25,297 nt of DNA from Actinomycetes bacterium. GTDB lineage: Bacteria; Actinomycetota; Actinomycetes; Actinomycetales; Micrococcaceae. Position 1 is the stretch's first letter, and each line of letters opens with the position of its first letter. Below, one piece after another: positions 9,042-17,804 of this stretch. The translations under genes and the position numbers were made by a program. The notes below the pieces were generated by a model. It worked only from the letters and a program-made list of their open reading frames with translations. It ran no database searches and was not told where the DNA came from. Where the stretch lies: NCBI GenBank assembly GCA_023426375.1, contig JAFAAV010000124.1:1-25297 (forward strand), in the 5' to 3' direction.

Positions 9042-11642
9042 GTGAAGGCCATACGTAGATTCACCGTCCGCACTGTCCTGCCAGAATCCATCGCACCCCT
9101 GAGCCGATTGGCCAAGAACTTGCGATGGTCATGGCACAAGCCCACCGAAGATCTGTTCGCGCAGCTCAACCCGCGCGCTTGGGAAACCGTCCACGGCGAC
9201 CCCGTGAAGCTTTTGGGTTCTCTCACCCGTGAAGAAATCCAGCAGATCGCCGAAGATCCCGAGACCGTCGAGCGCATCAAAGCACTTGACGCCGATCTGA
9301 CCAACTACCTGTCGCAACCCCAGTGGTACCAACGCACCCAGACCGACGACGCGCCCGCCGCGATCGCCTACTTCTCCGCCGAATACGGCATCACCTCCGT
9401 GCTGCCCCAGTACTCGGGTGGTTTGGGCATCCTTGCCGGTGACCACCTCAAAACCGCGTCCGACATGGGTATCCCCGTGGTGGGCGTCGGTCTGCTGTAC
9501 CAGGCCGGTTACTTCAAGCAGTCCCTGTCCCAGGACGGCTGGCAGCAGGAGACCTACCCCGTCCTCGATCCCGACGAGATGCCGTTGACCTTGCTGCGCG
9601 AGCAAGACGGCACCCCCGCACGCATTTCCTTGCCGCTGCCCAATTCCCGTTCCCTGTCCGCTCAGATCTGGCGCGCAGACGTGGGCCGTGTCCCGCTGCT
9701 GCTGTTGGATTCCAACATTCCCGAAAACGACGAACACGCTCGCAACGTCACCGACCGCCTCTACGGCGGCGGCAGCGATCACCGTTTGCAGCAGGAACTG
9801 CTCCTGGGTATGGGTGGCATCCGCGCACTGCGCGCGTTCTCCCGCATCACCGGGGCTCCCGCCCCCGAAGTGTTCCACTGCAATGAAGGACACGCTGGCT
9901 TCCTGGGGATCGAACGCATCCAGGAACTGATGAACCCGCAGGACGGCTCCGAGCCCATGACGTGGAACGAGGCTCTCACGGCCGTTCGTTCCGCCACGGT
10001 GTTCACGACCCACACCCCGGTGCCGGCGGGTATCGATCGTTTCGACCGCGCTCAGGTGGAATACTTCGTCAACGCGGGTCTGACGCCCGCCGTTCCCACA
10101 CCGCACATCCTGGAGTTGGGTGCCGAGAACTACGAGGGCGGTGACCCCAGCAAGTTCAACATGGCGGTCATGGGCCTGCGTCTGGCCCAGCGAGCCAATG
10201 GCGTGGCCAAGCTGCACGGCGTGGTCTCGCGCGGCATGTTCCAGGGGCTGTGGTCCGGTTTCGACACCGAAGAAGTGCCGATCACCTCGGTCACCAACGG
10301 CGTGCACGCGCCGTCGTGGATCGACCCCGCCATGCGAGCCATCGCGGTCGATCCGCAGGAGAACGACCAGGATCCCGCATCGCGCTGGCGGAAGATCTAC
10401 CAGGCCGATGACAAAGACCTGTGGCAGGTTCGCCGTGATCTGCGCGAGCGTCTGGTCCACGACGTCCGACGTCGCTTGCGTGCCTCGTGGAAGAAGCGCG
10501 GTGCCGCCGATGCCGAACTGGCGTGGACGGACTCCGTACTGGATCCGGATGTGCTGACCATTGGTTTCGCACGCCGTGTGCCCACCTACAAGCGTCTGAC
10601 CCTCATGTTGCGCGATCCCGAGCGACTGAAGAGGCTGCTGCTCGATCCGGACAACCCGATTCAGTTGGTCGTGGCGGGCAAATCCCACCCCGCTGACGAA
10701 ATGGGCAAGCGCATGATCCAGGACCTGGTGCGCTTCACGGATGACCCCGAGGTTCGCCACCGCATCGTGTTCCTTCCCAATTACGACATCGCCATGGCCC
10801 GCGTATTGTTCCCGGGTTGTGACGTGTGGTTGAACAACCCTTTGCGTCCGCTTGAGGCGTGCGGTACCTCCGGTATGAAGGCCGCCATGAACGGTGGTCT
10901 GAACCTGTCCGTGTTGGACGGCTGGTGGGACGAGATGTACGACGGCCAGAACGGCTGGGCGATCCCCACCGCAGACAACAAGGCCAGCACGGAGGAACGC
11001 GACGACATTGAGGCCGCGGCACTCTACGAACTGATCGAGAATCACGTGGCGCCCCGGTTCTACGGTGAATCCACGGACGATCCGGAGATCACGTCCGACG
11101 AGATTCCGCACCAGTGGCTCGCGATGGTCAAGCACACTCTGGCCACCTTGGGCCCCAACGTGTCGGCCCGCCGCATGTTGACCGACTACGTGCAGAAGCT
11201 GTACGTGCCAGCATCGGTGTCCGGACGTCGCTCACTCGCCGAGAACGGCAAGGTGGCCCGCTCCACCTCGCGCTGGATCGAACGGGTCCGTCAGGCTTGG
11301 CCTCAGGTGCACGTGGAGCACGTGGACGCCGAGGGTGTCCTGCAGGAACCGCAGATCGGTGACGAACTGACCATCAACGCCTACGTCAATTTGGGTTCGC
11401 TGAACCCGCAGGACGTGAAGGTGCAGGTGGGCTTCGGCCACGTCTCCGAATCGGATCACATCCACGAGCGCAACTACGCATACCTGGATCGGGTGACCGA
11501 ACTCGGCAACGGCCGCTTCCTGTTCAGCGGAGCCATGACGATCGACCGCTCCGGTCCGTTCGGATACACGGTGCGCGTGCTGCCCTCCAACGAGGAACTC
11601 GCTGGTCCGGCAGAGCTGGGTCTGGTGCGCAACGCCGCCTAA
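9042..11642 (+). CDS. glgP: Alpha-glucan (glycogen/maltodextrin) phosphorylase, GT35
   Basis: 866 aa. Releases glucose 1-phosphate from the non-reducing ends of alpha-1,4-glucan using phosphate and PLP. The N-terminal 110 aa (FTVRTVLPESIAPLSRLAKN) match the DUF3417 extension of the actinobacterial-type alpha-glucan phosphorylases. The PLP lysine is K613 in the EACGTSGMKAAMNGG motif, and the phosphate-site region around RRVPTYKRLTL is recognisable. The last 150 aa form the family's C-terminal beta domain. GTG start without Shine-Dalgarno (see the -10 at 9029). Divergent from the glgE operon and convergent with glgX, so synthesis and breakdown genes are interleaved. Cytosolic. Confidence 0.95.
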   Translation: MKAIRRFTVRTVLPESIAPLSRLAKNLRWSWHKPTEDLFAQLNPRAWETVHGDPVKLLGSLTREEIQQIAEDPETVERIKALDADLTNYLSQPQWYQRTQTDDAPAAIAYFSAEYGITSVLPQYSGGLGILAGDHLKTASDMGIPVVGVGLLYQAGYFKQSLSQDGWQQETYPVLDPDEMPLTLLREQDGTPARISLPLPNSRSLSAQIWRADVGRVPLLLLDSNIPENDEHARNVTDRLYGGGSDHRLQQELLLGMGGIRALRAFSRITGAPAPEVFHCNEGHAGFLGIERIQELMNPQDGSEPMTWNEALTAVRSATVFTTHTPVPAGIDRFDRAQVEYFVNAGLTPAVPTPHILELGAENYEGGDPSKFNMAVMGLRLAQRANGVAKLHGVVSRGMFQGLWSGFDTEEVPITSVTNGVHAPSWIDPAMRAIAVDPQENDQDPASRWRKIYQADDKDLWQVRRDLRERLVHDVRRRLRASWKKRGAADAELAWTDSVLDPDVLTIGFARRVPTYKRLTLMLRDPERLKRLLLDPDNPIQLVVAGKSHPADEMGKRMIQDLVRFTDDPEVRHRIVFLPNYDIAMARVLFPGCDVWLNNPLRPLEACGTSGMKAAMNGGLNLSVLDGWWDEMYDGQNGWAIPTADNKASTEERDDIEAAALYELIENHVAPRFYGESTDDPEITSDEIPHQWLAMVKHTLATLGPNVSARRMLTDYVQKLYVPASVSGRRSLAENGKVARSTSRWIERVRQAWPQVHVEHVDAEGVLQEPQIGDELTINAYVNLGSLNPQDVKVQVGFGHVSESDHIHERNYAYLDRVTELGNGRFLFSGAMTIDRSGPFGYTVRVLPSNEELAGPAELGLVRNAA

Positions 11643-11669
11643 GGCGAGCGCCGTCGATGATCGGTAAAC

Positions 11670-11718
11670 AAAGACCGCGGGCGAGCCACCCTGATGGGGT
11701 GTCGCGCCCGCGGTCTTT
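11670..11718. terminator. Bidirectional terminator between glgP and glgX
   Basis: A perfect 14-bp inverted repeat, AAAGACCGCGGGCG (11670-11683) and CGCCCGCGGTCTTT (11705-11718), has an inner CACCC/GGGTG stem that extends the hairpin. The A/T ends supply a short U run in both directions, fitting the convergent gene ends 27 nt (glgP) and 17 nt (glgX) away. Confidence 0.9.
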
Positions 11719-11735
11719 GCCGTCGGACAGGATCG

Positions 11736-13901
11736 TCAGGCGAGGGAGAACATCGCGATGCTCTGGGCCGGCACCCGGCACTCGTCGCCGCTGGTGAACT
11801 GACTGCCCGCACGTTCATCAAGCGCCGAATCAGTGGCGAGCACGAGTTCGTACGATCCCTGGACCGCCGGGTATCCCGAGGCGCACGGGGCCTGGGTCCG
11901 CAGCTCTTCCAGACCGGGCAGCGTCACGGTCACGGGGGCGTTGGAGCCATTGATGACGAAGGTTCCTACCAGTTCACCGCCGCACGAACCGAGGACCACC
12001 TGAACGACCCGGGAGCCGTCCGTCTGCCACAGTTCCGGGGTCATGGGAAGGCCGTTGGGGCCGTACCAGTGCAGGAGGACGTCTTCGGGGCGGGCCGGGA
12101 AATGACTGGGCTGGCTCGCCAGGAACGTCTTACGGATCGCGATCAGACGCTTGGTTGTTTTGAGCATGGAACGCCGCCACGGCGTGAGTTTCCAATCGAC
12201 CCACGAGATGCGGTTGTCCTGGCAGTACGCGTTGTTATTGCCGCCCTGACTACGGAGCAGCTCGTCACCCGCGGTGATCATGGGGATGCCCTGCGACAAC
12301 AGCAGTGTGGCCATCATGTTCCGCACGGTCTTGGCCCGCGCAGTCCGTCGTGCGACGTTGTCCGAGACGCCTTCTTCACCGTGATTCCAGGAGTGGTTGT
12401 CGTTGGTGCCGTCCGCGTTGTTCTCCAGGTTGGCCTGGTTGTGTTTGCCGTCATAGGCGGTGAGGTCGTACATCGTGAAGCCGTCGTGCGCGGTCACGAA
12501 GTTCACGGAAGCCAGCGTGGTGCGGCCTTCGGGAGCGAACATATCCGCGGATCCGGAAATGACACCTGCCAGACGTCCAGCGTTTCCGCCGCCGCCCCCG
12601 CGCGCCATGGTGCGCTGACCGGAGAGCCAGAAGTCGCGAACGGTGTCCCGGTAGGTGTCGTTCCAGTCCGCCCAGCCGGTCGGGAAGCGCCCGGTTTGCC
12701 AACCCCCGGCACCCACATCCCACGGTTCCGAAATCATGCGCACCCCCTGCAGCACAGGATCCGCAGCGACGGCCACGAAGAACGGGTGATTGCGGGTGAA
12801 GTGGTGGTTCTCGTCCCGCCCGAGTTCCGGGGCCAGGTCGAAACGGAATCCATCAATGTGGCATTCCGTGGCCCAGTAGCGCAGCGAGTCCAACGCCATG
12901 CGCACCACTTGCGGGTCCGCGAAGTTCACCGAGTTCCCGCAACCGGTCACGTCCACGTAATTTCCGTGGGTGTCGTGGCGGTAGTACTGCCGGTCCCCCA
13001 GACCACGCCAGCTGTAGGCGGGCTCCTCGCGTCCGCCTTCGGCGGTGTGGTTGTAGACCACGTCCAAGAAGACCTGAATACCGGCACGGTGCAGGGCGTC
13101 AACCGCCCCTTTGAATTCGTTCAGAACGGCCGTGGGCCCCGCTTCTTGCGCGGCTCGCGTGGCGTAACCGACGTGCGGAGTGAAAAAGCTGAGGGTGTTG
13201 TATCCCCAGTAATTGCTGAGCCCGTTCTTGGTGAGATGGGGTTCGTCCAGGTGCGCGTGCACCGGCAGCAGCTCGATGGCGGTGATGCCCAGTTCTTGCA
13301 AGTACTTGAGGACCGCAGGGTGAGCGAGCGCGGCATACGTGCCGCGCAGCTCTTCCGGGAGGTCCGGGTGCAGCATGGTGAGGCCTTTAACATGCGCCTC
13401 GTAAATGATGGTGTCCCGCCAAGGAACGCTGGGGCGGTCGTGATCCTGCCAGTCGTAGTTCTGCGCGGCCACTTCCGACACGTATTTCCCGCCGTAGGCA
13501 TCGGGCCCGGCGTTCTTCATCCTGGGCGGAGGGCTCAGCCTGGTGAGTCCCCGACCGTAGGGGTCGAGCAGAACCTGTTCCTTAGAGGGATCCGGGGTGC
13601 GCTTGGCCGTGGTCGAAAAGGGCACGAAACCGTACCGGGTGCCCACGGGCATGGCGGGGCACACGTCCATATCGAACATTTCCGACCGCGAAACTTCACC
13701 GTCGGTATGGAGCGGCGGGGGCACCGTCCCGTAATGGATCCCGTGATTGTGTCCGATGAGCCGGTGCCTGCGCCACGTACCGCCGGGACGCTGGTACACG
13801 AGTTCGAGCTCATCGATTCCCGGCGCGTAAACGGCCACATTGGCACTGCCGTCCCCGGACTGCGAGGGGTGAACCCCCAGCGGATAACTACGCGCTTGCA
13901 C
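11736..13901 (-). CDS. glgX: Glycogen debranching enzyme GlgX (isoamylase type)
   Basis: 721 aa with the start chosen here. GH13_11 enzyme that hydrolyses alpha-1,6 branches of phosphorylase-trimmed glycogen. The N-terminal CBM48 starts at the family pattern YPLGV; the barrel shows nucleophile D355 (IDGFRFDLAPELGRD), acid/base E392 (MISEPWDVG) and the FVTAHDGFT motif. The open frame extends to 14051, but those 50 residues lie inside rlmB and do not resemble GlgX; the GTG at 13899-13901 places the start six residues ahead of YPLG. This start overlaps the end of rlmB by 14 bp with no clear Shine-Dalgarno, suggesting translational coupling. It sits at the end of a housekeeping run rather than in the glucan operon. 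Confidence 0.94.
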   Translation of the reverse strand: MQARSYPLGVHPSQSGDGSANVAVYAPGIDELELVYQRPGGTWRRHRLIGHNHGIHYGTVPPPLHTDGEVSRSEMFDMDVCPAMPVGTRYGFVPFSTTAKRTPDPSKEQVLLDPYGRGLTRLSPPPRMKNAGPDAYGGKYVSEVAAQNYDWQDHDRPSVPWRDTIIYEAHVKGLTMLHPDLPEELRGTYAALAHPAVLKYLQELGITAIELLPVHAHLDEPHLTKNGLSNYWGYNTLSFFTPHVGYATRAAQEAGPTAVLNEFKGAVDALHRAGIQVFLDVVYNHTAEGGREEPAYSWRGLGDRQYYRHDTHGNYVDVTGCGNSVNFADPQVVRMALDSLRYWATECHIDGFRFDLAPELGRDENHHFTRNHPFFVAVAADPVLQGVRMISEPWDVGAGGWQTGRFPTGWADWNDTYRDTVRDFWLSGQRTMARGGGGGNAGRLAGVISGSADMFAPEGRTTLASVNFVTAHDGFTMYDLTAYDGKHNQANLENNADGTNDNHSWNHGEEGVSDNVARRTARAKTVRNMMATLLLSQGIPMITAGDELLRSQGGNNNAYCQDNRISWVDWKLTPWRRSMLKTTKRLIAIRKTFLASQPSHFPARPEDVLLHWYGPNGLPMTPELWQTDGSRVVQVVLGSCGGELVGTFVINGSNAPVTVTLPGLEELRTQAPCASGYPAVQGSYELVLATDSALDERAGSQFTSGDECRVPAQSIAMFSLA

Positions 13902-14868
13902 GACGACGCGACACTTCGTAGAGCGTGATGCCCACAGCCATAGACGCGTTGAGCGACTCCATGGTGGAGTCGATGGGGATCGACACGATCGCGTCGCAGT
14001 GCTCGGTGACCAGGCGAGAGAGACCCTTACCTTCAGAACCAACCACCACAATGAGCGGCTCGGTGGCGAGGTTCAGTGCGGGCAACTGCACGTCTCCACC
14101 GCCGTCCAAACCGACCACGAAGTATCCGGCCTTCTTACAGTTCTCGAGGGTACGGGTCAGATTGGTCGCCTTGCTCACGGGAACCCGGGCGGCAGCGCCG
14201 GCGCTGGTCTTCCAGGCGGTAGCGGTCACGGCTGCCGAACGGCGCTCCGGAAGGATCACGCCGTCGCCGGAGAATGCCGAGACGCTGCGAATGATCGCGC
14301 CCAGGTTGCGCGGATCGGTGATGCCGTCAAGCGCGACGAAGAGCGGCGCCTTGGACTCGGGGTCCTTAGGATCGTATCGGCGGATCACGGCGGCCGCGTG
14401 CTCGTCAGCGTCGCGGTAGTCGTAGGGCGGAACCTGCAGAGCCACGCCCTGGTGCACCGCGTCAGAGGTCAGTCGGTCCAGCTCGGAGCGGGACGCTTCC
14501 AGCGTGGGAACGTTTCGTTCAGCGCACATCTGGAGGATGTCCTTGACGCGATCGTCCACCTCGATCTTGGTCGCCACGAACAAGGTCTTAGCGGGCACAT
14601 TCGAGCGCAGCGCTTCAAGCACCGAGTTACGGCCGGTGACCAGGTCCTCCTTGATGGGGCCCTTGCCGGCACGGGTCGGCCGGTTGTGCGAGGTCTGCTG
14701 TTTGCGAGCCGCAGCCTGCTTGGCCTTATAAGCCTTGTGATACACGCGGTCCTCGGCCTTGGGGGTGGGGCCGCGGCCCTTCAGTGCTTTGCGGCGTTGC
14801 CCGCCGCTGCCCACGACGGGGCCCTTCTTGTTCTTACGAACGGCTCCGGGTCGATTGGATTGGGCCAT
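13888..14868 (-). CDS. rlmB: 23S rRNA (guanosine-2'-O-)methyltransferase RlmB, TrmH/SpoU family
   Basis: 326 aa. SPOUT-class 2'-O-methyltransferase acting on 23S rRNA (G2251 in E. coli numbering). Residues 1-72 are a Lys/Arg-rich tail common in actinobacterial members. The substrate-binding domain follows (EDLVTGRNSVLEALRSN), then the SpoU knot: motif 1 DPRNLGAIIRS (about 185-195), motif 2 VVVGSEGKGLSRL (about 274-286) and motif 3 TMESLNASMAVG (about 302-313). GGAG lies 9 nt before the ATG. It is 93 nt after cysS; that gap contains no gene and at most a weak promoter (TTAGAT). Its end overlaps glgX. Synteny with cysS, ispF, ispD and carD is the same as in mycobacteria. Confidence 0.93.
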   Translation of the reverse strand: MAQSNRPGAVRKNKKGPVVGSGGQRRKALKGRGPTPKAEDRVYHKAYKAKQAAARKQQTSHNRPTRAGKGPIKEDLVTGRNSVLEALRSNVPAKTLFVATKIEVDDRVKDILQMCAERNVPTLEASRSELDRLTSDAVHQGVALQVPPYDYRDADEHAAAVIRRYDPKDPESKAPLFVALDGITDPRNLGAIIRSVSAFSGDGVILPERRSAAVTATAWKTSAGAAARVPVSKATNLTRTLENCKKAGYFVVGLDGGGDVQLPALNLATEPLIVVVGSEGKGLSRLVTEHCDAIVSIPIDSTMESLNASMAVGITLYEVSRRRASA

Positions 14869-14961
14869 GGTTGTCTACTCCGTGTCTCTCACGGGTGTAC
14901 GGCGCTCTCGCCGCCCCGGGGTGGTCAGCGATCTAAGTGTCAGTTTAGGGCAGTGGCCGGG

Positions 14962-16398
14962 TCAGACCGACCACGCGGATCCCTGGGTTCCGTCCTTGAC
15001 GACCACACCCGCGTCCGCCAGCTGATCGCGGATCTGATCGGCCAGCGCCCAATTCTTGTCCGCGCGCGCCTGCGCTCGCTGTTCCAGTAACTGACGCACG
15101 AGGGAGTCCAGGGCCTGGTGTTCGGCCCCTCCCCCGTCACCGGTGCCGTCCAGGCTCATGAGCTGCAGCAGCCCGAGCACCTCGGACATGGCCGCGACGG
15201 CGCGAACCGGCGCGGCGGCGTCGTCGATACGCCCCGAAGCGAGGGCGCCGTTGGCGGCGCGAACCGTCTCGTGCAGCACGGCGAGGCCCTGCGGGACGTT
15301 GAGGTCATCGTCCATGACGCGCGTGAAGTTCTCGGGCACGTCCTCCGGTTGCCAGTCGAGGCTCAGCCCCGCGGCACGTGCGGCGACCAGCACGGCTTCC
15401 ACGCGCTCGACTGCCGACGTCGCTTCCTGCAGTGACGTGGGCCGGTAGTCCAGGACCGAGCGGTAGTGGGCCTGCCCCAGGTAGTAACGCACGGCCAACG
15501 GGCGAGCCTCGGCGAGCATCTGCTCAGGTGAGACCGTATTGCCGATCGACTTGGACATCTTCTCGCCCTGGTAGGTGACCAGGCCGTTGTGAAGCCAGAA
15601 ATTCGCGAACTGCTGACCGGCCGCGGTGGACTGGGCCAGCTCGTTCTCATGGTGCGGAAATCTAAGGTCCAGGCCGCCGCCGTGGATGTCGAAGTGGGTG
15701 CCCACGTACTTGGCGGCCATGGCTGAGCATTCGAGGTGCCAACCCGGACGCCCCCTGCCCCAGGGCGAATCCCATGCGGCGGTCTCGGGTTCATCGGCCT
15801 TGTGCCCCTTCCACAGGGCGAAGTCGCGGGGGTCCCGCTTACCGCGCGGATCGGCATCCGGCGCGTCCTGCATATCGTCCACGCGCTGGCGCGTCAGTTC
15901 GCCGTAGCGAGGCCACGAACGCACGTCGAAGTAGACATCCCCGGAATCATCCTGGGCGGGGTAGGCGTGACCGTCGTCGATGAGCTTCTGGATGAGCGCG
16001 TGCATTTCAGGGATGTGCCCCGTGGCGCGCGGCTCATAGGTGGGCGCTGCAATTCCCAGCGCGGAATATGCATCACCGAACACACGCTCGAACCGGTACG
16101 CCAGGGCCCACCATTCCTCGCGCGGATGGTTACCCGAGTAGCCGGGCTGGAACGACGCCGCAGAATTCACCAGGATCTTGTCGTCGATGTCGGTGACGTT
16201 GCGGACCGTGGTCACCTTGTAACCGCGGAAAGCGAGCCAGCGTGACAGCTGGTCGAACACGAGAGCGGACCGCACGTGCCCGATGTGCGGCGCGCCCTGC
16301 ACCGTGGCACCGCAGTAATACAGCCGGGCCTCACCCGGGTGCACGGGCTGGAAGTCTTTAACGGTCGCTGAGGCGGTGTCGTAGAAGCGCAAAGTCAC
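14962..16398 (-). CDS. cysS: Cysteinyl-tRNA synthetase
   Basis: 478 aa, normal length. Class I aminoacyl-tRNA synthetase: HIGH at 38-41 (GAPHIGHVRSA), KMSKS at 280-284 (GEKMSKSIGN), and the zinc-site residues C29 (YYCGATV), the Cys of LECSAM, and the His/Glu of FPHHENE. The GTG start has no Shine-Dalgarno; TAGACT lies 6 nt upstream (see 16405). It follows ispF by 9 nt. It is not MshC: the C-terminal anticodon domain is complete (LLEQRAQARADKNWALADQ) and the HIGH/KMSKS arrangement is that of CysRS. Confidence 0.96.
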   Translation of the reverse strand: MTLRFYDTASATVKDFQPVHPGEARLYYCGATVQGAPHIGHVRSALVFDQLSRWLAFRGYKVTTVRNVTDIDDKILVNSAASFQPGYSGNHPREEWWALAYRFERVFGDAYSALGIAAPTYEPRATGHIPEMHALIQKLIDDGHAYPAQDDSGDVYFDVRSWPRYGELTRQRVDDMQDAPDADPRGKRDPRDFALWKGHKADEPETAAWDSPWGRGRPGWHLECSAMAAKYVGTHFDIHGGGLDLRFPHHENELAQSTAAGQQFANFWLHNGLVTYQGEKMSKSIGNTVSPEQMLAEARPLAVRYYLGQAHYRSVLDYRPTSLQEATSAVERVEAVLVAARAAGLSLDWQPEDVPENFTRVMDDDLNVPQGLAVLHETVRAANGALASGRIDDAAAPVRAVAAMSEVLGLLQLMSLDGTGDGGGAEHQALDSLVRQLLEQRAQARADKNWALADQIRDQLADAGVVVKDGTQGSAWSV

Positions 16399-16404
16399 CC
16401 GGCC

Positions 16405-16410
16405 AGTCTA
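16405..16410 (-). promoter_or_regulatory. Candidate -10 of a leaderless cysS transcript, sharing the ispF stop codon
   Basis: Minus-strand TAGACT, 6 nt before the cysS GTG. Its first three bases are the TAG stop of ispF (16408-16410). The absence of a Shine-Dalgarno for cysS makes an internal leaderless promoter plausible. No convincing -35 is visible. Confidence 0.4.
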
Positions 16411-16914
16411 GCCGCGTGGAAACACGAGCGCGGTCGCGATGGCGGCCAGTCCCTCGCCGCGTCCGGTCAGCCCTAGCGCGTCCGTTGTGGTTGCGCTCAA
16501 ATGCACGCGTGCCCCCGCGGCCTTGCTGAGTACCGCGACGGCTTCTTCGCGCCGCGGCGAGAACTTGGGCCGGTTGCCGATCAGTTGCACCGAGATATTG
16601 CCGACGTCGTACCCGGCCTCCCGCACGATGGCGGCGGCTTCGCTCAGGATCCGTTCCCCGGAGGCACCGGCCATGTCCGGGCGGTCCGTACCGAAGTGCA
16701 CACCCAGGTCGCCGATGCCAGCGGCCGAGAACAACGCGTCCGCCGCGGCATGGGCCACCACGTCACCGTCCGAATGACCCGTGAGCCCCCGCTCCCCCGG
16801 CCAGTGCAGCCCGGCGACCCACAGCGGGGTGCCCTCCGGACCGAAGGCGTGGACGTCAACTCCGATTCCGGTGAGAGGTAAGTGCGGTGCGGCCGATTCG
16901 ACGTGGTCAGTCAT
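16408..16914 (-). CDS. ispF: 2-C-methyl-D-erythritol 2,4-cyclodiphosphate synthase
   Basis: 168 aa. MEP isoprenoid pathway: cyclises CDP-methylerythritol 2-phosphate to the 2,4-cyclodiphosphate with loss of CMP. Metal ligands D20 and H22 (GVDVHAF) and H47 (GHSDGDVVAHA), plus the C-terminal TTTDALGLTGRGEG substrate region, are present. The frame is open up to a TTG at 16983, but I chose the ATG at 16912-16914 (GGAG 11 nt upstream) because it gives the family length. An ATG at 16950 has no ribosome site. The 98 nt between it and ispD hold no other gene. Pairs functionally with ispD. Confidence 0.92.
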   Translation of the reverse strand: MTDHVESAAPHLPLTGIGVDVHAFGPEGTPLWVAGLHWPGERGLTGHSDGDVVAHAAADALFSAAGIGDLGVHFGTDRPDMAGASGERILSEAAAIVREAGYDVGNISVQLIGNRPKFSPRREEAVAVLSKAAGARVHLSATTTDALGLTGRGEGLAAIATALVFPRG

Positions 16915-17012
16915 GGCTTCATCATCTCCGATGCGTAAGTCATCTCTGTTCATGGGACGGCAATCTTGAGGCAGGGAGCGCAAGTCATTGACGACCCCAC
17001 AGACCCATCAGA

Positions 17013-17783
17013 TCAACGAGCGCGCTGTTCCAGGACTGCGCGTGCCGTGATCAGGTCGAAGGGGCGCGTGACCTTGAAAGACTCTTCGTCGCCGGCCACG
17101 AAGGTCACGGGGACCTCCGGGGCGAACCGTTCAATCAGCGAAGCGTCGTCGGTGATGCCCTCCGGGTCCTGAGCTCGATCAACTGCGATGAGGACACCTT
17201 GCTCGTTCCGTTCCAGCAAGCCGGCGCGCAGGTTCACGTCCACCAGCAGTTGCGCATCGAAACCCTGCGGGGTCTGCACTGCGCGCAGACCCGAACGATC
17301 CACGGTTCCGGTGCTGTGCCCCTGCGCATCCACGCCGCGCACCGTGTCATTGACGGGAAGCACGGGAATCACGGCTCGCTCGCCTGATTCCAGGGCGGCG
17401 GCCACCGAGGTGGTGACCTGTTCGGGAACCAAGAGGCGGGCGGCGTCGTGCACCAGAACGAAACGCACCGAAGAATCCAGAGCGGCAAGCCCACACGCGA
17501 CCGATTGCGCACGGGTCGCGCCTCCGGTCACCGCGCGGGCACCGTGAGCGGAGGCGACGGCGCTCAGTTCTGATTCCCCGGCGGGAACGGTCACGACGAT
17601 CCGCGCGGCGGGCAGGGCACGAGTCATTGACTCGAGGGCGATGTCGAGAATGGGGCGACCGGCCACTGGTACCAGTGCCTTGGGCATGCCGTAGCCCAGG
17701 CGAGTACCCGAGCCGGCGGCCACCACAATGACCGCGAGCCCGTCCGTGAAGGACGGGCTCGCAGAAGAATCACTGAATGTCAT
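17013..17783 (-). CDS. ispD: 2-C-methyl-D-erythritol 4-phosphate cytidylyltransferase
   Basis: 256 aa. MEP pathway enzyme that joins methylerythritol 4-phosphate to CTP. Nucleotide-binding loop VVAAGSGTRLG at 20-30 followed by MPKALVPVAG (K35), then FVLVHDAARLLVP, LPVNDTVRGV, AVQTPQGF and the closing KVTRPFDL. A 15-residue N-terminal tail precedes the core, a little longer than usual. ATG start 21 nt after carD, no strong Shine-Dalgarno, so it is probably cotranscribed with carD. The family signature VHDAARP reads VHDAARL here, a small substitution. Confidence 0.93.
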   Translation of the reverse strand: MTFSDSSASPSFTDGLAVIVVAAGSGTRLGYGMPKALVPVAGRPILDIALESMTRALPAARIVVTVPAGESELSAVASAHGARAVTGGATRAQSVACGLAALDSSVRFVLVHDAARLLVPEQVTTSVAAALESGERAVIPVLPVNDTVRGVDAQGHSTGTVDRSGLRAVQTPQGFDAQLLVDVNLRAGLLERNEQGVLIAVDRAQDPEGITDDASLIERFAPEVPVTFVAGDEESFKVTRPFDLITARAVLEQRAR

Positions 17784-17804
17784 ACGAGTCGGAACAACTC
17801 TGAA

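Noticed and set aside
9129..11135. 668-codon minus-strand open frame opposite glgP
   Set aside because: Antisense shadow of glgP without domain-like sequence or a plausible ribosome site.
11694..13928. 744-codon plus-strand open frame opposite glgX
   Set aside because: Antisense shadow: it begins in the terminator hairpin, its composition is rich in V/H/R/G, and glgX is clearly the coding strand.
13902..14051. 50-residue N-terminal extension of glgX
   Set aside because: It lies within rlmB coding sequence, is Ser/Arg/Trp-rich and has no GlgX similarity; GTG at 13901 fits the family start.
14962..16398. Possibility that cysS is the mycothiol ligase gene mshC
   Set aside because: Length and the complete C-terminal region, plus synteny with ispF and rlmB, fit cysteinyl-tRNA synthetase; MshC is shorter.
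16915..16983. 23-residue N-terminal extension of ispF starting at TTG
   Set aside because: It makes the protein longer than the family, has no ribosome site, and the ATG at 16914 is preceded by GGAG.
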